A stretch of 64,000 nt of DNA from Alentia gelatinosa (GCA_950022655.1 OX465579.1:53113950-53177949); one strand, 5' to 3'. Counted from the stretch's first letter, positions 1 through 11,284 are shown. Notes: generated by a model from the letters alone, not told the origin. A program made the numbers and translations.

Positions 1-329
1 GTATTCAATTACCGCTAGGTGTCGGCTTACTCTGGCTTCCAGTGGTGTCTCTCGACACCGAAGCCATTCCGTCGGAAACGTGGCCGTTTTCACAGACAAC
101 GATTCGCAAGGTTGTCTGGGTTAGGGGAATGGGATCGATGGGATCCTGGATGCTGTGAGCCGGATGTGATCATAATGTCGAGAGCAGATGATGACTCCGT
201 TTATGTTAACATTCAATACAGCAACACGGCATATCAACTTCTCTTTTAGAATACTGGTTATTAAAGTAAGGCGAATGGATGATTTGTTTCCAAATTTGAT
301 CAAGCGAGAGCACAGGGAGGCAGACTACC

Positions 330-400
330 TGGTTAAGTGGACTCACCATATGTCCTCTCTATAGGTCAAGAAGGCATATTAGGGACTGAGGTCGAATCCG
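330..400 (+). repeat. possible tRNA-derived SINE head (A and B boxes)
   Basis: A TGGTTAAGTGG motif at 330-340 resembles a pol III A box, and GGTCGAATCC at 390-399 resembles a B box. The 50-nt spacing suits a tRNA-derived internal promoter. No full tRNA cloverleaf and no SINE tail were found, so this is only a suggestion. The rest of 1-800 shows no recognisable gene. Confidence 0.25.
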
Positions 401-1375
401 GATTCAAATAGTGTTTCCCTAAAAAATCTTGTAGATTGACATGTGCTGCATATCTAGATTAGTTGAAGTAAGCATTTGTTTGTAAATAATAACTAAAGGA
501 AAAACATTGTCTGAAATTATAATGTGAAAATATTGCATCATTTCCAACCAAGCCTTACTTCTCCATTTTCTGCCTACCACGACAATGCTTTAACATATGG
601 CACATATCACAAAAAGGGTTTTTTTGCTACTTTTCAATTTTTATAACAAAACAGTCCATTTTGACTTCTATTATAAGTACAATATCAGTTAAGGTATCAA
701 AATGATCCTCAAAGAAATCTCTACTTGATTAAACTGGGCTTTGACTTTGCTTCCATATGGAATTCTATGGAATTTTTACTCATATTCTAGAAATCAAACA
801 TTTTGCTTAACTTTTTTTTTTTTTTTTGATCAGATTTATTAGGGTTGTCATCAAATACATGTGTATGATGTCCAGGCTCGGTTAACAAACCGTTCTGCCG
901 CCTGGTCCCTCATGGTAGATGTTACATACTGAGTAATAATAGATAACGGCTGAGCAGATGACCACAGTTTACAAGTATATATATGATGAGATGGGATGTG
1001 ATGTGTATACGAATTACAATCATGTGTATACATAACAGTACTATTAACCTTATAACATCTTTCATAACATCATTGAAGGCCCAACTAGGATGTTTCAAGA
1101 GGGGATTCAACTTCTTAACTAAGAACCGAACATTGACCAGTATTCCTCAATTGGTATGATAGTGGTCAATACCATATCTGTCCACTATAGAAGTGTAGAG
1201 AAAAATGCACAATCATCTCAGGTATACTTATGTTTGGTAGTTGCAACACAATCTACCATAAGGTGTTAAGGTAGTGAACGAAGGGGGGAGAGGGGGGATG
1301 GGACGAGCGGGAAAGAGGTGCGTTCTGTCTGTTTGTTAGTGATTTCTACTGTTAGTCAGTTGCAACACAAGCTGA

Positions 1376-3508
1376 CTAGTCCATGTAACAATCTAAGTAA
1401 TTCTTTTTTATATGGATTTTGAATTTATTTTTGTCGGCTATGATCGTATAGACTTCCTTTAAATTATTCCAGGCTATAATGCCACGGCAGTAAAAAGAGG
1501 AGTTAAAGACTGCGTCCTTTAAGGGGGGCTGTATTAGGCGTAAGCCATGTTTCCTCCGAACTGGGAGATTACGGTTATCAACCATGTCCCGATTTTTGGT
1601 AAGGGTAAATGCATAATTTAATAGGTGTATATCTCGTCTAGGGGTAAGATAAAACAGGACTGCCTTGGTGTGCATTTCTTCTGTTGAAAACTTGGGGAGT
1701 GGGTTCTAGTTTAACTTTATATACGATTCTAAGAATTTTGTTTTGTAATTTCTGTATTTCAGTCTGCATCGCCAGGGTACCATTATCATAAATAAAGTCC
1801 GCGTAATCAAGATATGGGAGTACTGTTGTTTTATAAATTAAGAGGGCAGTGTTTTGGTCAATATAATTCCTGATTTTAGTTAACAGATAGGTCTTATGTT
1901 TTACTTTCAAAATCATAGCCTTCCGATGTTCTGAGAATTTCAATTTGGCGTCGATGAGCAGGCCTAAATATTTAAATGTATTGACTTGTTCTATTGTTTT
2001 GTCATGTATTTTAAGGTTAATTAAGGGGATATTCCTATTGCGGGAGTAGCTCATCCATTGCGTCTTATTCTCATTTAGAGTTAATAAATTGTTATCACAA
2101 CATGTGGTAATATGGGGTATTACGCTGACCATATCTTGTCTCGTGTTTGTTGTTATAACTGTGTCATCAGCGTATAAAACCGACTCACAGTGTACATTTT
2201 GTATATTCTGTAGGCCAGTGAGAATGTCATTTATGTAAATGATAAATAAGGTCGGGCCCAAGACAGAGCCTTGTGGGACTCCATAGGTTAGGGGTAATAC
2301 AGGGGATAGCTTGTCATTTAAATAAACTTGTTGCTTACGATTTTTTAAATAGCTCGCAAATCATGAACACGTTAGGTTATTTAGTCCTATCTTGTATAAT
2401 TTATGTAGCAATATTTTATGGGAAATGGTGTCAAATGCTTTACGGAAATCTAGGAAGAGGGAGGTAATGTCATTTTCTTTTATGTTATTATATATACTAA
2501 AGAAAGTGAAGAGTAATAGTACAACTACCAGGGTTACCGTTATATATGTAGGCATTTATTGTATAGAACCGACGTTTCGACTATTACATAGTCTTTTTCA
2601 AGGTTATTATATATAGTTGTTAGATAATTAGTAATTGCTGATATAGTAGATTTGTTTTCCCTAAACCCGTGTTGAGCGTCAATTAAAATATTTCTATCTT
2701 CCAAAAAGGTTTTTAAATGTCTATTTATAATCTTTTCCAGTAATTTACTTGGGAGGGGTAAGAGGCTTATTGGGCGGAGTTCGTTAGCATATTTAGCGTT
2801 AGGCTTTTTGGGGATCGGAGTAATCTTAGCTATTTTCCATTTGTCTGGGAACTTACAATTAAAGATGGTAGAATTTAGCAGGGTTATGATTTTGTCAGGC
2901 AGGGTAATGAACGCTAATTTAAAAATGGAGGATCTAATGTTCGGTACACTTGAGGATTTATTAAAGTCAATCTTTTTTATCGCCTCCAGTAATTCTTTGG
3001 TGGTGATCGGGACTCTGAGGATCGATTCATCATCTGGCCTGGGGGGGAAAGGCAAATCTGGGACAACTGGGGGTATAAATTTTGATGCTAGTTTTTCCCC
3101 AATAGTGGCGAAATAATAGTTGATATGGTTTGGGAGGTCTTCGGTAGTTATTTCTGCGTTAGTATCTTGGTCATATAACTTTTTTAGGGGAGGGGGTTTT
3201 TCCTTCGGGATTAGAGTTCTGATTCCTTCCCAAAACTTCTTTGGGTCTTTGCCTTTCTTTTTAAGCAGGGTTTTTATTTTTTGTTTTTTGTTCATAACTA
3301 TCATTCCTTTGGTCTTGTTTTTGTAAAAACACGCTATCCTCCAATCATCTCTATGGTTAGTATTCTTGGCTTTTCTATAAAAATAGTCCCTTTCCCTAAT
3401 AGCCTTTAAAATTTCAGTTGTTAGCCATTGCGGTTTATTGTCCGAAACATAAATTTTCCTGAGAGGGGCGGTTATTGTCAGTGCAGCCTCGATATTGTCT
3501 AACATCAT
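1376..3508 (-). pseudogene. LINE ORF2, reverse transcriptase and C-terminal region
   Basis: Reverse transcriptase in pieces. The fingers lie at 2540-3508 (motif ELRPISLLPLPSKLLEK). Palm motif A, LFLDFRKAFDTISHKIL, lies in 2361-2555. Motif B (GVPQGSVLGPTLF) is near 2260-2290, and the YADD active site is within 1638-2261. The C-terminal tail, containing AWNNLKEV, is at 1376-1675. Damage includes a 119-bp insertion event at 2484-2615, an in-frame TGA near 2360, and a frameshift near 1675. Removing insert plus one duplication puts the two flanking RT pieces back in one frame (953-119=834, divisible by 3). Confidence 0.85.
2484..2615 (-). mobile_element. 106-bp Penelope-like 3'-end insertion with 13-bp TSD
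   Basis: The 13-bp word GTTATTATATATA occurs at 2484-2496 and again at 2603-2615 and flanks 106 bp that are not LINE sequence. On the minus strand both copies encode the same IYNN residues of the RT, so this is a target-site duplication. The insert reads TTGAAAAAGACTA, a short loop, then TAGTCGAAACGTCGG. The 5-bp stem followed by GAAAC, and the CGAAACGTC string, are typical of the hammerhead-like ends of Penelope-like elements (established family knowledge). The canonical CUGAUGA core is degenerate. Assignment to Penelope is inference; the insertion itself is seen directly. Confidence 0.65.
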
Positions 3509-3529
3509 GTCCCATAACCGGTCCGGTGA

Positions 3530-4330
3530 TCATGTAACATTAAACTGGGACCAGTCACAGTTAGTATAATTGTCTATAAAAATTTCCTTATTAAATTTCG
3601 AGTAGGATCTTGCTATACTTTTTCTTTTCTTAACCTTATTTCGTTTGGCTTTAATGACTAGACTAACAGGTATATGATCACTTATGTTGTAATTTATAGG
3701 CACGCATTTCTCCACATTTGGGCTATTTGTGTATATGTGATCTATAACAGTGGCCGTTTTTTCCGTAATACGGGTCGGTGTTAAGACCAACTGTTTTAAA
3801 TTATACACCCTTCCGAAGGTGTTTATATGGGTGTCCCGCATATAACGGTCGTTCATATCTACATTTGTGTCGCCCATGATGACAATGGTTGAATTATTCA
3901 CATAGACATCCAATAGTTCTTCTAGCCTTTCATAGAACACATATGGAGAACAGGGAGGCGGTTTATACACATTCACCATTAGGTATTTTTTACCATGAAC
4001 CAGCATGCTAAATGCTATTAATTCATATTCCGGTCGTATAACAGTATGTTCATTTAGCAATTCGTATGAGTAATCAGTATGCACATAGACCACCAGCCCA
4101 CCACCCTTCTTCTCCACATACGGTCTCCTATCCAGCCGGATAGTCTGGTAATTGTCAAGTGCGACAAGTTCAGTGGGTATTCCCGGAGTCAACCATGATT
4201 CATTAATCATAATAACATCAAAATCCTTTACTAAATCTTTGAAATTGTCAAAGTTGGAATATAAACTACATATGTTCATACTAATGAGTTTCAATCCCTT
4301 TACCTCAACAATATCTTTAAGTTCAACCAT
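3530..4330 (-). pseudogene. LINE ORF2, endonuclease domain
   Basis: About 266 residues of AP-endonuclease-like (EEP) domain, which in LINEs nicks target DNA for target-primed reverse transcription. Visible family motifs in order are NICSLYSNF near the start, NESWL (metal-binding Glu), GDTNVDM, and SDHIPVSL (catalytic Asp-His pair). The frame ends at an in-frame TGA (3530-3532). The same frame then continues into the RT domain at 3508, so the stop is a disabling mutation inside ORF2, not a natural end. Confidence 0.85.
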
Positions 4331-5754
4331 TAAATATGTAAATACATACCTTGGTCCAGATGATCACATATGATGAACGATGATGACTATGAGGTGAATG
4401 AAGATGAACATCTTTACCTTCTGTGGCAACCATTTTAGGCCTCAGCAACAACATACCCGTTGAGGTCTGTGTAGAATGTAAATAATATCAGCTTAGTCAT
4501 ACATTCGAGATATACATTTGTACAAGGTTCCACAGCTTATTTCAGCACCAGCGAGACAGAGTACACATTAAAGTTAATACTACATTGCGGTACATGTTCA
4601 AGAGAATATGGCCCAGAGGTTATCGTTTAAGCATTTATCGATTTTGTAAGCAATATACTCTGTTAGAAAATTGTCCGTGTGGCACCCATCATAGAGGTGT
4701 GTGTACGTGTGCGTCACCCTTCCTCGTCCCATACATTTGTGGATTTTATCGGTTTTAGCATGATTTCAGAGAAAATATGTCAAAAATGAAAATAGAAAGA
4801 TCACCTGAATAAATTCAAAATATATATGACAATAAAGCCTATAGTCTCTGGTTTAATATGGTACCCTTTGTGAATATATATATTTTTTTACAGACTGAGT
4901 TATGAGAACCTTTGTATGGCAAGTCAGAAATAACTAGTTTTCAGTCCCCAATATTGTTGCGAGGCCTATAGATATTGCAGAAATATATAAATGTATGTTA
5001 TGAGCAAACACCACTAGGGTTATAGCAGACTCACGCCGTGAGCCACGGGTAGATTTTCAACTCTCCCTTGATTTCATTGGCTACTAGTGATAGTTCACTA
5101 TATGATAAGATATTTCGACTATGAAATAAGCTCTGCGAAAAAAACTCACTTATTGTAATAAAGATTTATTTCACATGTCTGTCGGACAAACATGCGGGTA
5201 CATTTCTAGAAAGCAAATTGTATAGAAATCGCCTATAAGGATGTGATTAGTTTTCCCGGTATCATCTTTTTTTTTAAATTGTTGTATCTATTAACACATA
5301 ATGTTCACTATCTGGTTGAGACGATCTTCCACATTGTACGTCCTTAAGGGCTGGTTTGACCAACACGGTGGATTTGCCCTGGTATGTCTTGATGTATCTT
5401 GTTACATCTTACAGTGTAGGGATGTGTCGTATCTCCTATGTCACAAAACGTAGCCACGCGATGCTGTGTGCATGTCTTGGTGCTCCACCACCGCAACACC
5501 TCAAGACACATTGCGATACATAGGCATGTGATTATTCAAAGCAAGCCCGATTAAGCAAGACAACCAAATCAGGACTAATCTTGCTACATCTTGCATGTTG
5601 GTGCAATCAGCATTTAAAATTCAAACAGATAAGCATATAACAGTAGACGAAAGACACAACAGGACAAAAACAGAAACAATACAAAACAAACTCTTTCAAA
5701 CCCCTTGCATATTGTAGATTTTTCAATCTACCTTACAGAAGTGAGATTAAAGAT
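4331..5754. other. no gene recognised
   Basis: AT-rich sequence with no convincing coding frame. The first few hundred bases may be 5' UTR of the minus-strand LINE. An imperfect inverted repeat is hinted at in 5330-5610. Confidence 0.5.
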
Positions 5755-6165
5755 TCTTTCACCTTTCATTTGAACAGATGCCCCTACCTCTGTTCCTGAA
5801 TTTATAATGGTAGTAAATCCCACAATTTACTACTCACATACAGTGCAGCATACCGATATTTCTCTGTACTAGGTCTTTTTACTTCTTTTATTATATCCAT
5901 CACAGTCAAAGAATTCATCAGGACCAACACTTAATGATGAACAATAAGTGGAATTTCCTTCTATGATCCAAAGGCCTTACTCTACATTAATCTTAAAGTT
6001 TTCCTCTCCTTAACATTTCTGCTTTATTCTTTCCCACAACTTATCTCAGTCCCTTACTCGTCAATGTCTACACTTTCTTCTTTTTAGTGTCCCCCATTGA
6101 ATCGTATGCTATGTCTGCATATTCCAACACAGGCATCATCATTTCCTATATGATTTTTAGTGTAA
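5755..6165 (-). pseudogene. LINE reverse-transcriptase C-terminal fossil
   Basis: The minus-strand translation contains MPVLEYADIAYD, which resembles the RT thumb motif (P-x-LEYAD). Further downstream, in a shifted frame, is TEKYRYAALYVSSKLWDLLP, which resembles the conserved LINE C-terminus (aromatic run, then LWN-x-LP). Many stops and frameshifts separate them. It is an old fragment of a CR1/Jockey-type element distinct from the copy at 0.8-4.3 kb. No ends or tail were identified. Confidence 0.5.
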
Positions 6166-7221
6166 CATCTTAAAGCGGGAAAATCACCATAACAAAGTTT
6201 TACTGTACAGTTTTGGGGATATTCATAATATTTTGGAGAATTTTGACGAATTTCGTGTCAGTTTTCAAAGTGAGGCTGAACATGTGAAGTCTTTCACGGG
6301 AAACCCTTGCGGGGGGGGGGGGGGGGCGGGGCGTTATTTGACGAAGCAAATTGGAGGTTGACTATTGGTTAAAAGTGAAAATAAATACCGGATTTGTGTT
6401 CTCCAGTATCGAATTAGTCTACCCAGTGGTAGGAATTAGATATGCATATTTTATATTCCCGTTGGAGGATTGAGCTAGAGCTCTCAGGACAACAACCAAT
6501 GGTTATGGTATCATTGATCCAGCTAGGAAGAAGAGTCTTCTGTTGTTTTATGCTGTGAGGATATTGCTGACACTCTTGATATTGCTGAACAACCTACTGC
6601 ACCAGCTGCTCAACAGCCAGCTGCTCAACAGCCAGCAGCTCAATAACAATATGCTGCTGTGCAAGATACTATACTCTGTTGCATGGGGCTCTTAAAGAAT
6701 ACATCCAGCCTTTGATCTATGAATTGAAGATAAGGGCTCAGTAACATGGAGAACTCTTGATATCGCCTGATTTGGCAACCATATATTTGGCAACCTTTTA
6801 TGTGGACATAGACACAAGAATGTGAAAAGACCTTAAGCTTGCATGGATTAAAAAGAAGGAGCAATGCTGACATACCATCTAGTGTCTATTTCAATCTTCA
6901 AGTAGAATCAAGCAGTTCCTCTGTTCACACACAGGCTTTACCCCTACGTCATCTTCAGCCCACTTCCATAGCTTAAGGGTTTATTACCAAATTTATACAT
7001 TAAAGGGGCACACCTTGCAGCTTACGGACTCGGGGATGGTCATCCAGGAACTCAAAGAGGGTTCATGAGCTTTTGCTAGAGATCATTCAATGCAACTGTA
7101 AATGAGGATGAAATTAAGCCTTCATTTTGGAAGCCAGACATAATCATCAAAGCATAAAAATCAATCATTCCCCCTCCAAGAAAGTTTCAAGTAAACATCA
7201 TGATGCAAAAACTTCTCTTAG
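6166..7221. other. no gene recognised; G16 tract
   Basis: A run of 16 G lies at 6311-6326, and short CAGCTGCTCAA repeats lie at 6600-6645. No coding frame matches a family I recognise. Part of it may be degraded upstream sequence of the Gypsy fossil that follows. Confidence 0.5.
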
Positions 7222-7600
7222 ATATACGTCAACGATGGCCAGGAGGACTGTCTTATGACACATGAGACTGCTTCATGTCTAGGACTGAGGAAAGAAGAAA
7301 TCAAGCGTCTACTGAACATCATTCCTGATCCAGTTGATCCAATGTATCAAGGTGTTGGACAACGAAAGAACTAAACTGTAAAGGTACACATCAATTGATG
7401 AAACGGTTTCAGCAGTTGCCAAACCACATCAAAACATCGCAATCAACCTGACACCTAAGGTTGAAAAGAGGATGGAACAGATTGGAGATGATAATATCAT
7501 CAAGACAGCTTATGTACATACCCCATGTGCATCTCAACCAGTATAGATCTGTACCTACCAAATGGTGACATTCATTGATTATACAGATGCCCAACAGTGG
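7222..7600 (+). pseudogene. Gypsy (Mag-like) protease-to-RT fossil
   Basis: The plus-strand frame from 7222 reads IYVNDGQEDCLMTHETASCL, matching the retropepsin end of Mag-like Gypsy polyproteins (YVxxG...LL...TA..LG). After a frameshift near 7394 it continues IDETVSAVAKPHQNI and then KVEKRMEQ...DDIIK-like residues, the linker just before the RT fingers (PVAQPHRRIP-type in the family). PNGDIH near 7558 fits the following fingers motif. Stops and three frames show it is dead. The C-rich tract at 7634-7672 lies just beyond it. Confidence 0.6.
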
Positions 7601-7860
7601 AGGACTTCGTCAATACTTGAATCGTGACAAGGTGCCCCCCATCCCCCCCAACCACCTCCACCCCACCCCCGTTTTCTGGGGGAATATATGAATATCTGAG
7701 TTAATATATATATGTTGTATATACATTAGGGGTTGTATATAAATGATGTCACACTTTTTAGGGAATGTTTAGGACCCCAACCCCCCTGTCCCGCTTCGTC
7801 ACACATCTCGAAATACCAGCAACACACCTCTTAACACCCTCTTTTTCTTCCTAAAGGCAG

Positions 7861-7976
7861 TGATCCACCAAGTGAAAATTAGGGCCGGACGACGTCCGTG
7901 CGGAGGGAATGTGGACGTCGGCCGCTCCCGCCTCTCTTCGGTTCAAGCCGGTTGGGATAATCGCCTTGGTGGATCA
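7861..7976. repeat. 116-bp MITE-like unit with perfect 12-bp TIRs
   Basis: TGATCCACCAAG at 7861-7872 is exactly reverse-complemented at 7965-7976. The interior is GC-rich and imperfectly palindromic. The same GATCCACC word recurs at 8123-8131 and, inverted, at 8829-8837, so this unit is one part of a larger TIR cluster. No transposase was seen. Confidence 0.6.
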
Positions 7977-8120
7977 GCAAATAGTGTTAACTCGGCTAGA
8001 GCCGGCCGCATTCGCCTCTCGTCGGTCGTAGTCGCCTCTCCCATTTCCCTGTCGCCCGTAGCCGTCCGGGCGTCGTCCGGGCGTCGTCCGGTCGTCGCCT
8101 CACCTAAATGTCACTGTTCT

Positions 8121-8837
8121 GCTGATCCACCGATCGCGAGCCGTGTGGAGTCGGCTGGAAACTCCCTAGCCGACACTAGCCGACCCTAGCCGACGCAAAT
8201 CTGATTCATTTGATTTTTTAAAGGCGGCCGGATGGCCGATGTCGATGAATTTGAAGAGTACGACACCCGCCCACAAACTTTGCCGGGCTCCGCGGCGAGG
8301 GATCGCCGCCAACACAGCCCGGCCGACACGGTGATACCCGAAGCCGCGAACGGACATCGAAAACTTTGACACTATCGTCAGAATTCTAGCCCCATAGCGT
8401 GCCATACACACTCTTAACATTAATCCTTATCTTTATTTACCTTCATTGTTCGATTTAACGTGTATTTCCGCGGTTATTTGACAATCTCTGACCGTTCCCG
8501 TACAAATCCAGACACACAGACACACTGCTCCGCTCGATACGCGGCTTTCGCGGGTTCAGAGCGTCGAAGTGTATCGCCGCACGCGGCGCCGCGTATTGGG
8601 GAATTCGATTACCACGTAAAATGCGCGCGCCGCCTATCGGATGAATGGAGAACTAGGCTGGCCCGTCCCCGCGAGCGCCGTGTGTACATCATGTGGATGT
8701 CGGCCGGCTGGAGATAACTATTTTGGGTGGACCAGCACGGAGAATTTAGAGAATTCCGGACGGCCGGACGGCCGGCCTAGCCGAATATCATCGGCTGAGG
8801 CCGGCCGGCCGTCTCTGAGCGTCGATTTTGGTGGATC
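8121..8837. mobile_element. GC-rich TIR element with possible captured coding segment
   Basis: CTGATCCACC near 8122 and its inverted counterpart GGTGGATC near 8830 bracket about 715 bp that is far richer in G+C and CpG than either flank. Inside the right end a hairpin at 8764-8812 pairs GACGGCCGGCC with its complement around TAGCCGA/TCGGCTGA. The interior contains an open frame at 8232-8369 (listed separately). The layout resembles a non-autonomous TIR transposon carrying foreign sequence. No TSD was resolved. Confidence 0.4.
8232..8369 (+). pseudogene. short acidic-start ORF, unknown (45 aa)
   Basis: ATG at 8232 opens a 45-codon frame beginning MADVDEFEEYDTRPQTLPG and ending at a TGA. The MAD-plus-acidic start and CpG-rich context resemble the N-terminus of an ordinary animal protein or a 5' exon. 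I do not recognise the family, no splice partner was found, and it lies inside inverted GATCCACC ends. It could be a captured exon fragment, a real first exon, or chance. Confidence 0.25.
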
Positions 8838-9339
8838 TAGCGCTTTATGTAACATAGCACAACACAACAGTTATTGCATCTTTGACAAAGCTACAGTAAT
8901 TACTATTAATCTAAAGGGAGATATTACATGGGACAAAACTCCTAGATTACTGAAAAGTTATTGATACTTTAATATACTTAACTGTGGTAATTTTCACTTT
9001 AGACCACCTGTCATATGAAATACTGAAGTTTTAATCAAGCATAGATCCATGGTGCTTGCACACTCTTGATTGGGAACCCTGGGGTTTCTAATGTCAGACT
9101 AGCCTGCTCTGGTGAGTTATAATCAAAATTAACACCTTCCTTATTATGGTACTCCATATCTTCTACCAGCATGTATATGATAACAAAAAACCTTTGTGAG
9201 CTCCCTATTTCGGAATTTTAACCTTCTCATTTTATGAGCTCTATACAAAAGTTGAAGGGTGGTAGCATCTGGAAATTTATTGTTGTGCATATTCATCTAC
9301 CACATAACAATTAGTAATCACCCTCTCCAGTCAGTCGTC
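8838..9339. other. no gene recognised
   Basis: AT-rich sequence between repeat clusters. No coding frame or repeat structure was recognised. Confidence 0.5.
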
Positions 9340-9660
9340 CCTCCTCTGACTGAGGTGGTCACAAAAATATTTATGTAGAACGTCCTGACCATGCTGTACA
9401 AGCCGCAAAACGAGATGATAATTTAGGATTCGTACAGAACGAGGCGTTTTCGCAGAGTTCCGTACAAATCGTAAATTGTTATCGAGTTTTGAGGCTTGTA
9501 CAAGCATGGTAGGTAATTTTATATTTACTATATATCCGACATTAGGCAAAATCATTAATTCATTTTGGCCTAACATCTAATATTTTAGTCAACGTGTATG
9601 GGAAGGTGTTCCGTATTTCCGCACGCAACAGTGTTCCGTACGGTATATTCATATTCTCCA
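9340..9660 (-). repeat. hairpin MITE, diverged copy 1 of GTACGGACCA family
   Basis: An arm reading AACGTCCTGACCATGCTGTA near 9380 is mirrored near 9500 by TTGTACAAGCATGGTAGG, with a centre rich in CGTACAGAAC/GTTCCGTAC. Immediately after it, 9589-9650 matches in inverted orientation the ACGTGTATGG...GTCCGTA...GTGTTCCGTAC block found at 19550-19640. It is thus a reversed, older copy of the unit duplicated at 19.5-20.2 kb. Confidence 0.7.
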
Positions 9661-9889
9661 ATTTGGCTGCCTTTTTCCTGAGACTTTTGGCAATTTTAGT
9701 TGGTTTGTGTATTCAGCCTTAACAGGATATCGTATAACAACCTATGACTATACTTCATTCAGGATCTTTCCAGCATTTGCAAAGTTGGGACATTAAAGTT
9801 ATCTATGCAAAAGACCTGTGAAATTAAAAATACATGAGGTGATGCATGTCTCCTTCATGGCTCAGTCACACCAGGGTTACGGAAGCCTA

Positions 9890-10215
9890 CGGGAAAGTAA
9901 CAGAAGACAAAAGACGTCCGCTATTTTACCGCAACTTGTTCGTAACACCTCCGTACACCTCTGTACACCTCCGCACACCTCCGTAGACGTCCGGAAGAGC
10001 ACCAGAAAAGTTTTCAATATGTTGAAAACTTTTACCGGAAGAGTTACGGACGCGCGTCCGTAACTCTTCCGTAACTCTTCCGTTATTTCCGCTCTTTCCG
10101 TTTCTCTTCCGTTATACATCCGCAAGTCATCCGTGGGATTTTTGCAAACGGACACGTTACGGATGTCTACGAAAGCGTTGCGGATGTATTACGGAAGAGA
10201 AACGTAAGACTTGCG
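9890..10215. repeat. array of inverted GGAAGAGTTACGGA-type repeats
   Basis: It contains a perfect 34-bp palindrome at 10037-10070 (half-site GGAAGAGTTACGGACGC) and a near-perfect 28-bp palindrome at 10006-10033 (AAAAGTTTTCAA arms). On both sides lie many degenerate copies of TCCGTAACTCTTCC and CACCTCCGTA. The arms at 9950-10000 and 10150-10215 are roughly inverted relative to each other. It abuts the Harbinger transposase fragment, so it may be its subterminal region. Confidence 0.75.
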
Positions 10216-10396
10216 GAGACCATGGCAGCGGATGTCTACGGATATAAACAGAAATATTACGGAAGACAGCCCTGCCTTCATCGACTTCATGAGGATGCCG
10301 CCTGCTATGTTCGATGAAATTGTGAGACGTGTGGGGCCTCTCGTATCACCAGTCTGTAGTGTAGTCCAGTCAATTCTCACTAGATGCTGGCCATGA
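10211..10396 (+). pseudogene. PIF/Harbinger transposase N-terminal fragment (HARBI1-like)
   Basis: The plus-strand frame contains EDSPAFIDFMRMPPAMFDEI followed by VRRVGPLVSP. This resembles the segment just upstream of the DDE domain in HARBI1/PIF proteins (FRNF-x-RM-x-P..F-x-E-I-L...V-x-P). The resemblance stops after about 10365 and no DDE catalytic domain follows. This is an N-terminal scrap, probably of the element whose subterminal repeats fill 9890-10215. Family recall is from memory and no alignment was run. Confidence 0.55.
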
Positions 10397-11173
10397 TTCA
10401 ATGTGAGTAACCAGCATGATTACATACATTTACAGTGAGTGGGATTATGGAATGCATTGCAATGATAATCCTTAAAATGATCTCCCAATGAGTCACTCTT
10501 TTTCCATGATCACTAGTAAAGACGTCGCCATCTAAAAAAGAATCAGGTACCCACTTCAATTGTTTCAGGCTTATAGCAAATGCAAGACCATTGACATTCG
10601 TGATTAAAAAATGTTAAGATAGAGTATGTTGCAGTTTGACTGGTCCCTGAATCGCAAGGAGGAGAGGTGGGTTGGTGGAGGGGTACAGGGGCTGGGGCCA
10701 GTCTAGTACCGATCATGATCAAAGTGCCGCTCACGTATTGATCATAACAACAATTTCAAATCACAGTTTATCTGACATTATAACATATCTAAGTAAAGAA
10801 AAACATGCTCCGAATAATTCTATATACATGTTTTAACTATACATGTATATCGATGTTCATAATAGACGTTTTTCCACAGGCCGGTGTCGCACGTTATTTA
10901 AGTGGTTATTCAATGCCTGCAGCCAAACAAACAACTGGCAACGTATTCTTTAGCATTGGATCACTGAGTTTATGAAAATAATACTTTTATAATACCCGTT
11001 TAGAATATCTCCAGAGAAATAACAGTTATTGCATCATATTCTGTGGTATTCCAGCTGAAATCTGATGTGTTATACATGCATATTGCCTCAGTATTATTTT
11101 AGATATAGCATAGATAACATAGGATCACCGAAATTGGATACCTACACAATATTGACTGGTTTCAGATACAAGC
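10397..11173. other. no gene recognised
   Basis: AT-rich, no convincing coding frame. Nothing of the Harbinger DDE domain is visible here. Confidence 0.5.
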
Positions 11174-11284
11174 GGCCGTATGCTCCGAGGAGTTGACGCG
11201 TGGTAATATCCTAGCGTATACGAGGATATTGCATAGAGTCAACTCCGAGTTTTACTACGCGTCAACTACGCGGAGAATATGGCC
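11174..11284. repeat. 111-bp palindromic hairpin
   Basis: The left arm from GGCCGTATGCTCCGAGGAGT pairs with the right end (reverse complement GGCCATATTCTCCGCGTAGT), with about 26 of 31 bases matching. The centre holds a second palindrome around CGTATACG with AATATCCT/AGGATATT arms. Its form is that of a hairpin MITE. No transposase or TSD was identified. Confidence 0.7.

Larger units (their letters stand above)
812..4330 (-). mobile_element. LINE (CR1/Jockey-type), degraded, minus strand
   Basis: Minus-strand non-LTR retrotransposon whose single long frame holds an exonuclease-endonuclease-phosphatase-type endonuclease followed by a reverse transcriptase. The probable 3' end is a 16-nt T run at 812-827 (poly-A on the sense strand), preceded on the sense strand by AATAAA at 835-840. 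That would make the 3' UTR about 540 bp. No ORF1 is visible upstream of 4330, so the copy may be 5'-truncated. The clade is inferred only from domain order and the RT motifs. Confidence 0.8.

Noticed and set aside
2497..2602. A functional hammerhead ribozyme
   Set aside because: The stem and GAAAC match, but the CUGAUGA core is degenerate and outer stems were not confirmed; kept only as a Penelope-like end.
8166..8420. 84-codon minus-strand frame
   Set aside because: Antisense to the short MADVDEFEEY frame in a G+C-rich block; no family likeness.
10543..10734. 63-codon minus-strand frame after the Harbinger scrap
   Set aside because: No DDE or other transposase motif; composition like its surroundings.
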